A stretch of 64,000 nucleotides of DNA from DASSSQ01 sp963839285 (lineage in GTDB: Bacteria > Actinomycetota > Thermoleophilia > Gaiellales > Gaiellaceae). Below are positions 16,882 through 25,967 of this stretch, one piece after another; position 1 is the first letter of the stretch, and the number at the start of each line of letters is the position of its first letter. The translations under genes were made by a program, and so were the position numbers. The notes under the pieces were generated by a model. That model ran no database searches, was not told where the DNA came from, and saw only the letters and a program-made list of their open reading frames with translations. The stretch is taken from NCBI GenBank assembly GCA_963839285.1, contig CAWIUN010000016.1:1-64000 (forward strand). Reading direction: 5' to 3'.

Positions 16882-17993
16882 TGATCGAGGGCCAGGAGGG
16901 CGTCTCCTGGGAGCAGTGGCTCGCGCTCGCCCGGGCCGCCGAGAGCGCCGGGCTCGAGGCGCTCTTCCGCTCCGACCACTACACCGGCTTCCACGGCGGC
17001 GCCGACGGCGCGCTCGACGCCTGGGGCACCGTGACCGGGCTCGCCGCCGTCACCGACCGGATCCGGCTCGGGACGCTCGTCTCGCCCGCGACCTTCCGCC
17101 ACCCGTCGGCGCTCGCGAAGCAGGTCGTGACCGCCGACCGGATCGCGCCGGGGCGGATCGAGCTCGGCCTCGGCGCCGGCTGGCACGAGCCGGAGCACGT
17201 CCAGCACGGCTTCCCCTTCCCGCCGCTCGGCGAGCGGCTCGCGCGCTTCGCGGAGCAGCTCGAGATCGTCCACCGCTCCTGGCTCGAGGACGGGTTCGAC
17301 TTCGTCGGCGAGCACTACGAGCTCCGCGGCGCCCGGCCCCTGCCGAAGCCGCCCGCGAAGCCGAACCTGATCGTCGGCGGCTCGGCGAGGCGGGGCACCG
17401 TCGAGCCCGCGGCGCGCTTCGCCGACGAGTACAACACGATCTTCTGCGACCCGGAGACCTGCCGCGCGCGGCGGCGCCGGGTCGACGAGGCCGCCGAGCG
17501 CGCCGGCCGGGAGCCGCTCGTCTTCTCGCTGATGACCGGCTGCGTCGTCGGCGCCGACGAGGCGGACTTCCGGGAGCGCCGGCGCCGCTACGCGGAGCGG
17601 ACGGGCCGCGAGGCCGAGGAGCGCTCCGAGCGGATGGTCGTCGGCACCGTCGAGCAGGCCTGCGAGCGGCTCCGCGAGTACGAGGCGGCCGGGGTGGAGC
17701 GCGTGATGCTGCAGCACCTCGTCCACGACGACCTCGAGACGGTCGCGCTGCTCGGCGAGATCGCCCGCGCGGCTCTTATACAGGTGCCTCGACGAGGAGG
17801 CGACATGCGAAACGGAGCCGGTCAGGGTGATCGCGCCCAGGCGGCGGCTCTCGCCGGATGGTCGAGCGAGGGCACCAGGCAGAGCCAGTGGGCGAGCTCG
17901 CCGGCTTGCGAAGCGGCGGAAGTGAAGATCGCGAGGCAGAGCACGAACGCGGTCAGGGTGTCGATGCCGCGGAAGGCGCAGGCGGGCGACTAG
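16866..17993 (+). CDS. LLM-class F420-dependent oxidoreductase, altered C-terminus
   Basis: A luciferase-like monooxygenase fold protein: MRVCLMIEGQEGVSWEQWLALA, SDHYTGF, IRLGTLVSPATFRHP, LGLGAGWHEPEH and KPNLIVGGS are typical of F420-dependent TIM-barrel oxidoreductases. The family part ends near 17770 at ETVALLGEIARA. The last 70 residues (to 17993) have no family resemblance and are the antisense of the IS110 transposase remnant on the other strand. The native C-terminus was probably lost or altered when that element inserted or decayed. The substrate is unknown. Confidence 0.8.
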   Translation: MRVCLMIEGQEGVSWEQWLALARAAESAGLEALFRSDHYTGFHGGADGALDAWGTVTGLAAVTDRIRLGTLVSPATFRHPSALAKQVVTADRIAPGRIELGLGAGWHEPEHVQHGFPFPPLGERLARFAEQLEIVHRSWLEDGFDFVGEHYELRGARPLPKPPAKPNLIVGGSARRGTVEPAARFADEYNTIFCDPETCRARRRRVDEAAERAGREPLVFSLMTGCVVGADEADFRERRRRYAERTGREAEERSERMVVGTVEQACERLREYEAAGVERVMLQHLVHDDLETVALLGEIARAALIQVPRRGGDMRNGAGQGDRAQAAALAGWSSEGTRQSQWASSPACEAAEVKIARQSTNAVRVSMPRKAQAGD

Positions 17994-18275
17994 TAAGAGC
18001 CCACGCTCCCTCGAGCGCAAGAGGTGAGAGCCGCTCGTGGAGCGCCTGCTTGCGAGCGATCGAGGCCGTGGACGGCGGCGAGGTAGTGGAGGTAGGCGAG
18101 TAGGTAGCGGCCTCGTCGAAGCGCGGCGGGGCGAGCCAGCGGCGGTGCGTTACGTGCAGGCGCTGCCCGCGTAGACGCGGCCGTGAAGCAGCAGCAGTTT
18201 CGAGACGCGGTGCCGGGCAGCGCATCAGGTAGCCCCGTACCTGCTCGCGAGCGAGCGCGAGATGAGCCCGCCGGG
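17776..18275 (-). mobile_element. decayed IS110-family transposase remnant
   Basis: Read on the minus strand across several frames: AREQVRGYLMRC, HRVSKLLLLHGRVYAG, HRRWLAPPRFDEAA, YLHYLAAVHGLDR, KQALHERLSPLALE, RGIDTLTAFVLCLAIF, HWLCLVPSLDHP and GAITLTGSVSHV. These follow the order of the linker and C-terminal Tnp_20 domain of IS110/IS116 transposases. The N-terminal RuvC-like DEDD domain is missing, and at least four frameshifts or stops interrupt the rest, so it cannot be active. Its ends coincide with the damaged 3' ends of the LLM gene and of the secreted-protein gene. No element termini are recognisable. Confidence 0.78.
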
Positions 18276-18641
18276 CGCAGCTCGAGCGTCAGCACGGCCC
18301 TCGAGCCGTCGGCGAGCCGCAGGGTGACGGTGCCCCGGAGCCGGCCGTGCGCGAGCCGGCCGCTCACCGTCCAGCGGAGCCCGCCGTTGCAGGGCACGTC
18401 GCGGCCGTGCCCGCTCAGCACCCCGCGCCGGTAGGCGACCCGCAGCACCGTCGGCTCGGCGCAGCCGAGCGCCGGCGCGGAGAGCCGCAGCGCCGGGGCG
18501 CGCCCGGCGACGAGGCGCGCCGGCCCGCCCGTCCCCATCGCCGCGTTCCCCCAGCGCCCGCGCAGGGTCGGCGTCGTCGCCGCGCCGACGCTCCCGGCGA
18601 GCGCGCAGAGCACGAGCGAGGGCCGCAGCAGCCGTCCGCAT
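18276..18641 (-). CDS. small secreted protein, 3' end lost into IS110 remnant
   Basis: The minus frame reads LLRPSLVLCALAGSVGAATTP (signal peptide), then PTLRGRWGNAAMGTGG, a CNGGLRWTVSGRLAHGRLRG segment and VTLRLADGSRAVLTLELRP. It is a beta-rich extracellular domain of unknown function. The ATG at 18641 is one base out of frame with the signal peptide (surplus A after ATGCGG), matching the insertion pattern seen elsewhere. No stop follows in frame; the sequence passes directly into transposase-derived codons near 18275, so the natural C-terminus is unclear. Confidence 0.5.
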
Positions 18642-18729
18642 CGTGCCGACCCTACAGCCCTCGTCGGCGCCTTCCCACGGAGGCTCGCCGCCCGCCGTCG
18701 GCTGCCGGCGCGCCTCTAGGATCGGCAGC

Positions 18730-19200
18730 GTGGAGGGCGGGGAGGAGCTGCGGGCGCTGATGCGTCGGGTGCCTGCTCCCGTCTGCGTGCTGACGCTCGA
18801 GCTCGAGGGCAGGCGGCACGGGCTCACGGTCGGCTCGTTCGTGTCGCTCTCGCTCGCGCCGCCGCTCGTCGGCGTCTCGATCGCGCGGCAGGCGCAGCTG
18901 CACGAGCTGCTGCGCGAGGTGGACGCGTTCGCCGTCAACGTCCTCGCCGCCGGCCAGGACGGCGTCGCCCAGCACTTCGCCCGCGGCGTGCCGCCGATCG
19001 CGATGTGGAGCGGGATCGAGGTGCGGGCGGGGGAGGGGCCGCCGCTCCTCGCGGGCGCCGCCGGCTGGCTCTCGTGCCGCCGGCTCGAGTCGCTCGCGAC
19101 CGGCGACCACACCTTCTTCGTCGCCGAGGTGCTGGCGCTCGAGCAGGGCGCGCCGGGCCCGGCGCTCGCCTACGTCGGCCAGCGGTACGTGAGCCTGTGA
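18730..19200 (+). CDS. flavin reductase-like domain protein
   Basis: A 156-residue FMN-binding split-barrel protein: MRRVPAPVCVLTLELEGRRHGLTV, GSFVSLSLAPPLVGVSI, FAVNVLAAGQDGVAQHFA and GDHTFFVAEVLALEQG are the order of motifs in flavin reductases that supply FMNH2 to partner monooxygenases. GTG at 18730 is favoured; ATG at 18760 is possible. The stop overlaps the GTG of the HAD gene. No monooxygenase lies in the same run, so the partner is unknown. Confidence 0.82.
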   Translation: MEGGEELRALMRRVPAPVCVLTLELEGRRHGLTVGSFVSLSLAPPLVGVSIARQAQLHELLREVDAFAVNVLAAGQDGVAQHFARGVPPIAMWSGIEVRAGEGPPLLAGAAGWLSCRRLESLATGDHTFFVAEVLALEQGAPGPALAYVGQRYVSL

Positions 19201-19856
19201 TCGACGCGGTCGTCTTCGACCTGGACGGCGTCCTGATCGACAGCGAGCACGTCTGGGACGAGGTGCGCATGGAGCTCGCGCGCGAGCGCGGCGGCCGCTG
19301 GCACCCCGGCGCGCAGCGGGCGATGATGGGCATGAGCTCGCCCGAGTGGTCGCGCTACATGCACGAGACGATCGGCCTCGCCGAGTCGCCGGAGGAGATC
19401 AACCGGATCGTCGTCGCGCGGATGCTGGAGCGCTACGCGGAGGGGCCGCCGCTGCTGCCGGGCGCGGTCGAGGCCGTCGAGCGGCTCGCCGCCCGCTGGC
19501 CGCTCGCGATCGCGTCGTCCTCCAACCGCGAGCTGATCGAGGCGGTGCTCGCCTCGACGCCGCTCGGGCCCCTGTTCGAGCTGACCGTCTCGTCGGAGGA
19601 GGTGCCGCGCGGCAAGCCGGCCCCGGACGTCTACCTCGAGGCCGCGCGCCGGCTCGGGGTCGAGCCCGCCCGGAGCGCCGCGGTCGAGGACTCGCACAAC
19701 GGGATCCTGGCGGCGAAGGCGGCCGGCATGCGCACGCTCGCGATCCCGAACCCTCGCTTCCCGCCGGCCGCGGAAGCGCTGGCCGCCGCCGACGCCGTGC
19801 TCGCCTCGCTGGACGAGCTGGCGCCGGCGGCGGTCGATCCGTCGGCCTTCGGTTAG
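19197..19856 (+). CDS. HAD-superfamily hydrolase, beta-phosphoglucomutase/GpmB-like subgroup
   Basis: A 219-residue HAD protein with motif I DLDGVLIDSEHVWDE (nucleophile Asp), motif II ASSSN, motif III Lys in EVPRGKPAPDVYLEAA and motif IV VEDSHNGILAAKAAGM. The cap insertion after motif I fits subfamily IA phosphatases and phosphoglucomutases. GTG start overlaps the flavin reductase stop (GTGA). Substrate cannot be set from the sequence. Its end overlaps the tail of the convergent lipoprotein gene. Confidence 0.87.
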   Translation: MIDAVVFDLDGVLIDSEHVWDEVRMELARERGGRWHPGAQRAMMGMSSPEWSRYMHETIGLAESPEEINRIVVARMLERYAEGPPLLPGAVEAVERLAARWPLAIASSSNRELIEAVLASTPLGPLFELTVSSEEVPRGKPAPDVYLEAARRLGVEPARSAAVEDSHNGILAAKAAGMRTLAIPNPRFPPAAEALAAADAVLASLDELAPAAVDPSAFG

Positions 19857-20755
19857 GAGCCCGAGGAGCCGTTCAGACCCGTGATCAGGGTCTGGATGTC
19901 GCGCAGGCTGCCGTTCACGAGCTGCTGCTTGGCCTGCTGGAAGCTGCCGTGCGCCGCCTCGCCGCGCGCGGCGTCGAGGGTCGACTCCCAGTCGTGGAGG
20001 AACCGGAGCACGGTCTGCTTGCGCTGCTGCATCGACGCAGGCACGTTCAGGTTCTGGACCTGCTGGTCGCGCTGGTTCAGGAACCGCTGCAGCTGGCTGA
20101 CGCGCTTGACGAACGTCTGCTTGTCCGTCGTGCCGGCGATCGCGAGCAGGCGCGTCTGCAGGGTGCCCGCGATCGACGACGCCTGGTTGCGCAGCGCCTG
20201 GCCGCCGCCGGAGGCGCCGTTCTGCTGGATCGCGTCGATCGACCGGCGCACCTGGATCAGCGAGCTCATGTTCGTCAGGTCGTTCATCGCCTTGCCGAGG
20301 TCGCCGCTCTGCGCGTCGCCCTTCAGCGTCGTCACGTCGGCGGCGAGGCTCCGCAGGCCCGACGAGAGGTTCTCGCGCTGCTGCTGGAGCTCGGGGCTCT
20401 GCAGGCTCAGCCGGTCGAGCCGGTCGGAGGCCTTGAGCAGCTGCGAGCGGATCGACGTCGCGGCGGCGGCGAGGTCGCCCGTGGAGCTCGCGCTGCGCAG
20501 CTGGTCGAGCTGCCGGTTCAGCATCTGCTGGATCGAGCTCGCCTGCTGGCGAAGCTTCTGGCGGTCGACGTTGGCCTGGGCGCCGAGCACCCCGCCGGTC
20601 GACGTGGTCGCGGTCATGGTCGCGCCGGTCGTCCCCGTCGTGCCGGTCGCGTTCGTCTGCGTCCCGACGGCGCTGCCCGAGCCGCCGCCGCAGCCGGCGA
20701 CCCCGATGGCGAGCGCACCGAGCCCGGAGGCGAGCAGAGTTCCTCGTCTGATCAT
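19853..20755 (-). CDS. coiled-coil lipoprotein, unknown function
   Basis: A 300-residue protein with a signal peptide and lipobox IGVAGCGGG (Cys near residue 22), a Thr/Gly-rich linker (GTTGTTGATMTATTSTGG) and then about 240 residues of heptad-like helices rich in Gln, Leu and Arg (QKLRQQASSIQQMLNRQLDQL, QRKQTVLRFLHDW). It probably sits on the outer face of the cell membrane as a helical bundle. No enzyme motifs. A run of short intergenic sequence separates it from fabF upstream. Confidence 0.75.
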   Translation of the reverse strand: MIRRGTLLASGLGALAIGVAGCGGGSGSAVGTQTNATGTTGTTGATMTATTSTGGVLGAQANVDRQKLRQQASSIQQMLNRQLDQLRSASSTGDLAAAATSIRSQLLKASDRLDRLSLQSPELQQQRENLSSGLRSLAADVTTLKGDAQSGDLGKAMNDLTNMSSLIQVRRSIDAIQQNGASGGGQALRNQASSIAGTLQTRLLAIAGTTDKQTFVKRVSQLQRFLNQRDQQVQNLNVPASMQQRKQTVLRFLHDWESTLDAARGEAAHGSFQQAKQQLVNGSLRDIQTLITGLNGSSGS

Positions 20756-20825
20756 GTCGCTGGCTCCCTTCGTTGCGTTCTCGGTTACAACGAAGGACGA
20801 GCGGAATGCGATGCGGTGCGGACCG

Positions 20826-22052
20826 TTACGAGACGCGGCCGAAGAGGACGCAGCCGTTGTGGCCGCCGAGCCCCATCGCGTTCGAGAGCGCCACGTCCAG
20901 GTCGGCCTCGCGCGCCTCGTTCGGGACGTAGTCGAGGTCGCAGGCGGGATCCGGCGTCTCGTAGTTGATCGTCGGCGGCAGCACGCCGTGCCGGAGCGCG
21001 AGCACGCACATCATCGCCTCGATCGCGCCGGCGGCCCCGAAGCAGTGCCCGGTCATCGACTTGGTCGAGGAGATCGCGAGCTCGTAGGCGTGGTCGCCGA
21101 AGACCTCCTTGATCGCCCTCGTCTCGGCCGCGTCGCCGAGGGGCGTCGAGGTGCCGTGCGCGTTGACGTACCCGACCCGCTTCGGGTCGACGCCCGTCCG
21201 CCGCAGGGCCCGCCGCATCATCTCGGCGACGCCGGTCGCCTCGGGCTCCGGCTGGGCCATGTGGTGCGCGTCGTTCGAGGCGCCGTAGCCGAGCACCTCG
21301 GCGTAGATCTCGGCGCCGCGCGCCCGGGCCGCCTCCAGGTCCTCGAGCAGCAGGATCGCGGCGCCCTCGCCCATCACGAAGCCGGCGCGCGTGGCGTCGA
21401 AGGGCCGCGAGGCCCGCGGCGGGTGCTCGTCCTCGGCCGCGAGGCCGCGCATCGCGCAGAAGCCGGCCAGGATCAGCGGGTGGATGCAGGCCTCGGTGCC
21501 GCCGGCGAGGACGACGTCGGCGTCGCCGCGCTTGATCAGCTCGGCCGCCTCGCCGACGGCGTGCGAGCCGGTCGCGCAGGCGGAGACGACGGCGTAGTTG
21601 GGGCCGCGGATCCCGAGCGAGATCGCGAGCTGGCCCGAGGCCGAGTCGACGAGCACGTTCGGCAGGAAGAAGGGGGAGACGCGGTCGGCGCCGCGCTCGC
21701 GCAGCACGTCGGCCTGCTCGAGGATGCCGATGACGCCCCCGATCGCCGAGCCGAAGACGATGCCGCTGCGGTCGCGGTCGAGCTCGATGCCGGCGTCCGC
21801 CACCGCCTCCCGGGCCGCGGACAGCGCCAGCAGGACGTTGCGCTCGAGCCGCCGGATCTCCTTCGGCGGCGCCAGCCCGGCAGGGTCGAAGTCCTTCACC
21901 TCGGCCGCGATGCGGACGGGGAAGCCGCTCGCGTCGAACGCGCGGATGAAGTCGATGCCGCTGCGGCCGGCGAGGGCCGACTCCCAGCTCGCGCGAGCGT
22001 CGTTGCCGATCGGGGTCACCGCCCCGAGCCCGGTGACCGCGACCCGTCTCAT
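20826..22052 (-). CDS. fabF: 3-oxoacyl-[acyl-carrier-protein] synthase II
   Basis: A 408-residue condensing enzyme of normal FabF length. It starts MRRVAVTGLGAVTPIGNDA. The nucleophilic Cys is in VVSACATGSHAVGEA, the first His in NAHGTSTPLGD, and the Lys/His pair in SSTKSMTGHCFGAAGA; the glycine-rich end GLGGHNGCVLF is present. It elongates malonyl-ACP in fatty acid synthesis. It stands alone, without other fab genes or an acyl carrier protein in the window, so it may serve a specialised lipid. Confidence 0.93.
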   Translation of the reverse strand: MRRVAVTGLGAVTPIGNDARASWESALAGRSGIDFIRAFDASGFPVRIAAEVKDFDPAGLAPPKEIRRLERNVLLALSAAREAVADAGIELDRDRSGIVFGSAIGGVIGILEQADVLRERGADRVSPFFLPNVLVDSASGQLAISLGIRGPNYAVVSACATGSHAVGEAAELIKRGDADVVLAGGTEACIHPLILAGFCAMRGLAAEDEHPPRASRPFDATRAGFVMGEGAAILLLEDLEAARARGAEIYAEVLGYGASNDAHHMAQPEPEATGVAEMMRRALRRTGVDPKRVGYVNAHGTSTPLGDAAETRAIKEVFGDHAYELAISSTKSMTGHCFGAAGAIEAMMCVLALRHGVLPPTINYETPDPACDLDYVPNEAREADLDVALSNAMGLGGHNGCVLFGRVS

Positions 22053-22173
22053 CCCGGAAGCCTAGCCGCGGTTTATCCGTTGCCTCCGGCGTAAATACAT
22101 CGCAATGCGAAGTGCCTGGCCCCCGCCTTCGGAACGACCGCCGCCACTCCGATCGAGGGAGGTACCGAAACCG

Positions 22174-22488
22174 ATGGCTCAGACCGTCGCCCGCAGGCCC
22201 CGCACCGAGACGACCAGGCCCGGCCTCGTCTTCTTCTACTCCCGGCTCTCCGGCCGCTGCCGCCGCGTCGACGGCTTCCTGGCGCAGGTGCTGCAGCGGC
22301 GGCGCAACCACGGCACGTTCCGGCTCTATCGCGTCGCCCACGAGGAGCGTCCGGACCTCGTCGAGCGCTTCGGCGTCTCGACGCTCCCGACGTTGCTCGT
22401 GGTCGAGTCGAAGGCCGTGCGCGGGCGGCTGGTCGCGCCGGGGACGTGCCGGGAGATCGAGGAGTTCCTCGGGCCCTGGCTGCAGTGA
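22174..22488 (+). CDS. thioredoxin-fold protein without a CxxC motif
   Basis: A 104-residue protein starting MAQTVARRPRTETTRPGL after a clear GGGAGGT ribosome-binding site at 22157. The pattern LVFFYSRLSGRCRRVDGFLAQVLQ, then FRLYRVAHEERPDLVERFGV and STLPTLLVVESKAVRGRLV is a thioredoxin fold with the cis-Pro loop (TLPTL). At the place of CxxC it has SGRC, a single Cys, so a classical dithiol mechanism is not possible. It may be a monothiol redox or structural protein. The ATG rather than the upstream in-frame one is chosen because of the RBS. Confidence 0.75.
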   Translation: MAQTVARRPRTETTRPGLVFFYSRLSGRCRRVDGFLAQVLQRRRNHGTFRLYRVAHEERPDLVERFGVSTLPTLLVVESKAVRGRLVAPGTCREIEEFLGPWLQ

Positions 22489-22566
22489 GCGGCCGCGGCG
22501 CGGCGAAGCGGCAGCCTCGCCCGCCCGCGCTGCGCCGACCCCGCCCGTCGGCTAGCGTGCGGCCCG

Positions 22567-23608
22567 ATGCCGCGCCGCCGGAACGAGCCCGCCGAGCGCC
22601 CGCCGGAGCTCGGCGCCGCCGTGCCCTTCCCGCCGATGGAGGCCGAGCTCGTCGCCGAGCTGCCGACGGGCGGGGGCTGGCAGTACGAGCCGAAGTGGGA
22701 CGGCTTCCGCGGGCTGCTCGAGTCGGACGGCGGCGAGCTCGCGCTCTGGAGCCGGAACGGGCGGCCGCTCCTGCGCTACTTCCCGGAGCTGCGCCCGCTC
22801 GGCGAGCTGCTGCCGCCGCACTCGGCGCTCGACGCGGAGATCGTGATCGCCCGCGACGGCAGGCTCGAGTTCGACCTGATGCAGATGCGGCTCCATCCCG
22901 CCGAGAGCCGGATCCGCAGGCTCGCGGGCGAGATCCCCGCCGAGCTCGTCGTCTTCGACTGCCTGCTCTGGGCCGGCGAGCCCGTGCACGAGCTGCCGCT
23001 CGAGGAGCGGCGGGCGCGCGTCGAGCGGCTCGAGGGCTTCCGGATCTCGCCGGCGAGCCGCGACGAGGCGCAGGGGCGCGCGTGGCTCGACCGGCTCGAC
23101 GCGGCCGGGCTCGACGGCGTCGTCGCGAAGCGGCTCGGCCTCCCGTACCTGCCCGGCTCGCGCGAGGGCGTCGTCAAGGTGAAGGAGCGCCGGACCGCGG
23201 ACTGCGTCGTCGTCGGCGTCCGCTGGAAGCAGCAGTCCGACGACGCTGGCGACGCTGCTGCTCGGCCTCCACCGCGACGACGGCGGCCTCGACTACGTCG
23301 GCTCGGCCGCGGTCGGCGCGCGCCGCCACGCCGAGATCCTCGAGGCGGTCGCGCCGCTGCTCGAGGGCGCGCCCGACCGCGGCTTCTCGGAGCCGAACCG
23401 CTGGGGCGGGGGCGAGCTGGCGGAGTCGGCGCTGCGGCCGGAGCTCGTCGCCGAGGTCGAGTTCGACAAGGTCCAGGGCGCCCGCTTCCGGCACGGCGCG
23501 AAGTTCCTCCGCTTCCGCCCGGACAAGGACGCCGCGCAGTGCACCTGGCGGGAGGTCCGGCCGCCGCGGCGGCCGGACGACCCCACCTTCGAGAGCCTGC
23601 TCGCGTAG
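22567..23608 (+). CDS. ATP-dependent DNA ligase, LigC/LigD ligase-domain type (one-base frameshift)
   Basis: The adenylation motif is EPKWDGFRGLLES (Lys near residue 43), with WSRNGRPLLRYFPEL, LDAEIVI and the motif V region EGVVKVKERRTADCVVVGVRWK. After one surplus base near 23235 the OB-fold continues LLLGLHRDDGGLDYVGSAAVG, and the enzyme ends FRPDKDAAQCTW with stop at 23608, about 346 residues. This matches stand-alone ligases of bacterial end-joining or repair. A LigD-type polymerase is encoded 1.3 kb away on the other strand. It meets the glycoside hydrolase gene tail to tail, three bases apart. Confidence 0.85.
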
Positions 23609-23611
23609 CCG

Positions 23612-24908
23612 CTAGCCCACCTTCAGGATCGGGCTGAAGACGCGCGTCGCGCGGCGACCAGATCCGCAGCTTCGAGCCGTGCCCGGCGCGGACCGCGGTG
23701 CTGAAGAAGCCGCGGGCGCTCGTGCGCCGGGTGCCGCCGACCCAGTGCCAGCGGCCGCCGCGGAACTGCTGCAGGCGGTACGGCTGCCGCCCGGAGCGCG
23801 GGCGCACCTGCCCCCAGAGGACGGTGCGGAGGCCGCGGCGCGAGGCCTGGGCGAGCGGCAGCATCGCGGCGCGGTAGGCCGGCTTGGCCGAGCCGCCGAG
23901 CCGGAAGAGCCCGCTCTGCCAGCCGGCGAGCGAGCGGTCGTCCCGGACGATGTAGTGGATCAGCATGTCGACCCGCGGCGCCCGGTAGACGCGCAGAGCC
24001 GCCTCGCCCATGAACCGGGCCTGCTTCGCGTAGGAGACGCCGAGGTAGCGGTCGGGCGGGCTCGTCTGGTAGCCGTACTCGGTCAGCCAGACCCGCTTGC
24101 CTCCCCACTCGTGCCCGACCCAGAAGAGCAGGCGCTCGAGCGAGGCCATCGTGATCGTCTCGCAGTGCCCGCACGCGCCGCTCGTCGGCGTCTCGGTGCG
24201 CGGCTTGCGCGGATAGGGGTTGTGCGCGTAGGCGTCGAGCTTCGCGTGCGCCGCCCGCATCCCCTTGATGAACGCGACGGGCGAGAGGCCCTTGTAGCCG
24301 CCCTGCGGCGCGGTGACGCCGCCTGCGACCCTGGCGCCGCGGCTGGCGTTGTGGATCGCCGTGTAGGCGGGGTTCAGCAGCGTCTTCACGTAGACGCGGG
24401 CCGAGGTCGGGCGCAGGAACATGCGCTTGTTCGGCTCGTTCCAGATCAGCCAGTGCTCGACGAACGGGTAGCGCTTCGCGGCGGCGCGGGCGAAGCCGGC
24501 GAACGTCCACTTGCTCGTCGGCGCCCAGTTGGCCGAACGGCCGCCGTTCGCCCAGCGGGGCGTGCCCCAGAGCGTCACGACCGGCGCGATGCCCCGCGCG
24601 TGCAGGCCGCGCAGGATCGCGTCGGCCTGCGTCCAGTCGTAGGTGCCCTTGCGCGGCTCGATCCGGCTCCAGTCGAGCGTGTAGCGGGCGAGGTCGACGC
24701 CCATCGCGTCGAGCGTGTCGAGCCGCTCCGCGAGCGAGCCGGGCCCCCACTGGAGCCAGGCGTCGTCCTGGACGCCGTAGCGGACGTATGGCGATGCCGA
24801 CGCGGACGGGGCGAGCGCGACCGTGGCCGCCGCGACGACGAGAGCGCAGAGTGCGAGCAACCGCACGGGCAACCTCCCGGAGGTCGTTGGAACGTGGGCA
24901 GCGGCCAC
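23612..24908 (-). CDS. secreted glycoside hydrolase, cellulase-superfamily TIM barrel (late frameshift)
   Basis: A signal peptide (VRLLALCALVVAAATVALAPSASAS) precedes a TIM barrel of clan GH-A type: GVDLARYTLDWSRIEPRKGTYDW, VVTLWGTPRWANGG, FVEHWLIWNEPNK (acid/base Glu in NEP) and VWLTEYGYQTSPPD (nucleophile Glu). A C-terminal beta domain (YRLQQFRGGRWHWVGGTRRT) follows. The frame breaks near 23655; without one surplus base it ends ATRVFSPILKVG at 23612, about 431 residues. It probably cleaves an external polysaccharide; the GH family and sugar are not assigned. The start may be the GTG at 24866. Confidence 0.82.
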
Positions 24909-24936
24909 GGTAACGAGCGCGCCTGTGAGGGTCGTG

Positions 24937-25944
24937 TTAGGTCCGTCTGCGGCGCGACGGCTGCACGCGGCGGGGCTCGCCCGGCATCTTCGGGAAGTTC
25001 GGCGGGTAGGGCGCCTCGCCGATCCCGGACGCCTCCTCCCGCTCGACCCACTCCTCGAGCGCGGCGAGGTCGCAGACGGCCTCGTCGATCCCGGCGTGCA
25101 GGTCGCCGAGCCGCGCGAACCGCTCCGGCATCGTCGCGAGCGTGAAGTCCTCCGTCTCGACGTCGGGCAGCTCGTCCCAGCCGACCGGCGCCGACACCGT
25201 CCCGTCGGGCCGCGCCCGCACCGAGTACGCGGAGGCGATCGTCCGGTCGCGGGCGTTCTGGTTGTAGTCGATGAAGACCTTCTCGCCGCGCTCCTCCTTC
25301 CACCAGGCGGTCGTGACGAGCTCGGGCGCGCGCCGCTCGATCTCGCGCGCGAAGGCGAGCGCGCAGCGGCGCACGGCGGTGAAGGGCCGCTTCGGCTCGA
25401 TCCGGCAGGCGACGTGGATGCCGCGGTTGCCGGAGGTCTTCGGCCAGCCGACGTAGCCGAGCTCGTCGAGCGCCTCGCGCACGATCGCCGCCACCCGCTT
25501 CGCGTCGGCGAACGAGGTGCCCGGCTGGGGGTCGATGTCGATCCGCAGCTCGTCCGGGTGCTCGACGTCGCCCCGGCGCGAGGGCCACGGGTGGAAGTCG
25601 AGCGTGCCCAGGTTCGCCGCCCAGGCGACGTGCGCGAGCTCGGTCACGCAGAGCTCGTCGGCGTGCCGGCCCGACGGGAACGTCACCCGCGCCGTCTCGA
25701 TCCACTCGGGCCGCCGCTCCGGCACCCGCTTCTGGTAGATCGCCTCGCCCTCGGCGCCGTCGGGATGGCGCTTCAGCTGCGTCGGCCGCTCGTACAGCGC
25801 CCGGACGATCCCCTCGCCGACCGAGAGGTAGTGGCGGACGAGGTCGAGCTTCGTCTCGCCGCGGGTCGAGAAGTAGACCTTGTCGGGGTTCGTCACCTTG
25901 ACGACCCGCGTCCCCACCTCGAGCTCGACGAACGGCGACGGCAT
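24937..25944 (-). CDS. LigD-type primase-polymerase (NHEJ polymerase domain)
   Basis: A 335-residue archaeo-eukaryotic primase-type polymerase. VTNPDKVYFSTRGETKLDLVRHYL opens the domain; DELRIDIDPQPGTSF carries the two metal-binding Asp; KTSGNRGIHVACRIEP is the conserved His region; and WWKEERGEKVFIDYNQNARDRTIAS is the C-terminal signature. Such proteins fill gaps with ribonucleotides during non-homologous end joining. Here it is free-standing, with the ligase as a separate gene and no Ku gene in the window. Confidence 0.92.
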   Translation of the reverse strand: MPSPFVELEVGTRVVKVTNPDKVYFSTRGETKLDLVRHYLSVGEGIVRALYERPTQLKRHPDGAEGEAIYQKRVPERRPEWIETARVTFPSGRHADELCVTELAHVAWAANLGTLDFHPWPSRRGDVEHPDELRIDIDPQPGTSFADAKRVAAIVREALDELGYVGWPKTSGNRGIHVACRIEPKRPFTAVRRCALAFAREIERRAPELVTTAWWKEERGEKVFIDYNQNARDRTIASAYSVRARPDGTVSAPVGWDELPDVETEDFTLATMPERFARLGDLHAGIDEAVCDLAALEEWVEREEASGIGEAPYPPNFPKMPGEPRRVQPSRRRRT

Positions 25945-25967
25945 CTCCGGAGTATGGTGTTTTCACG

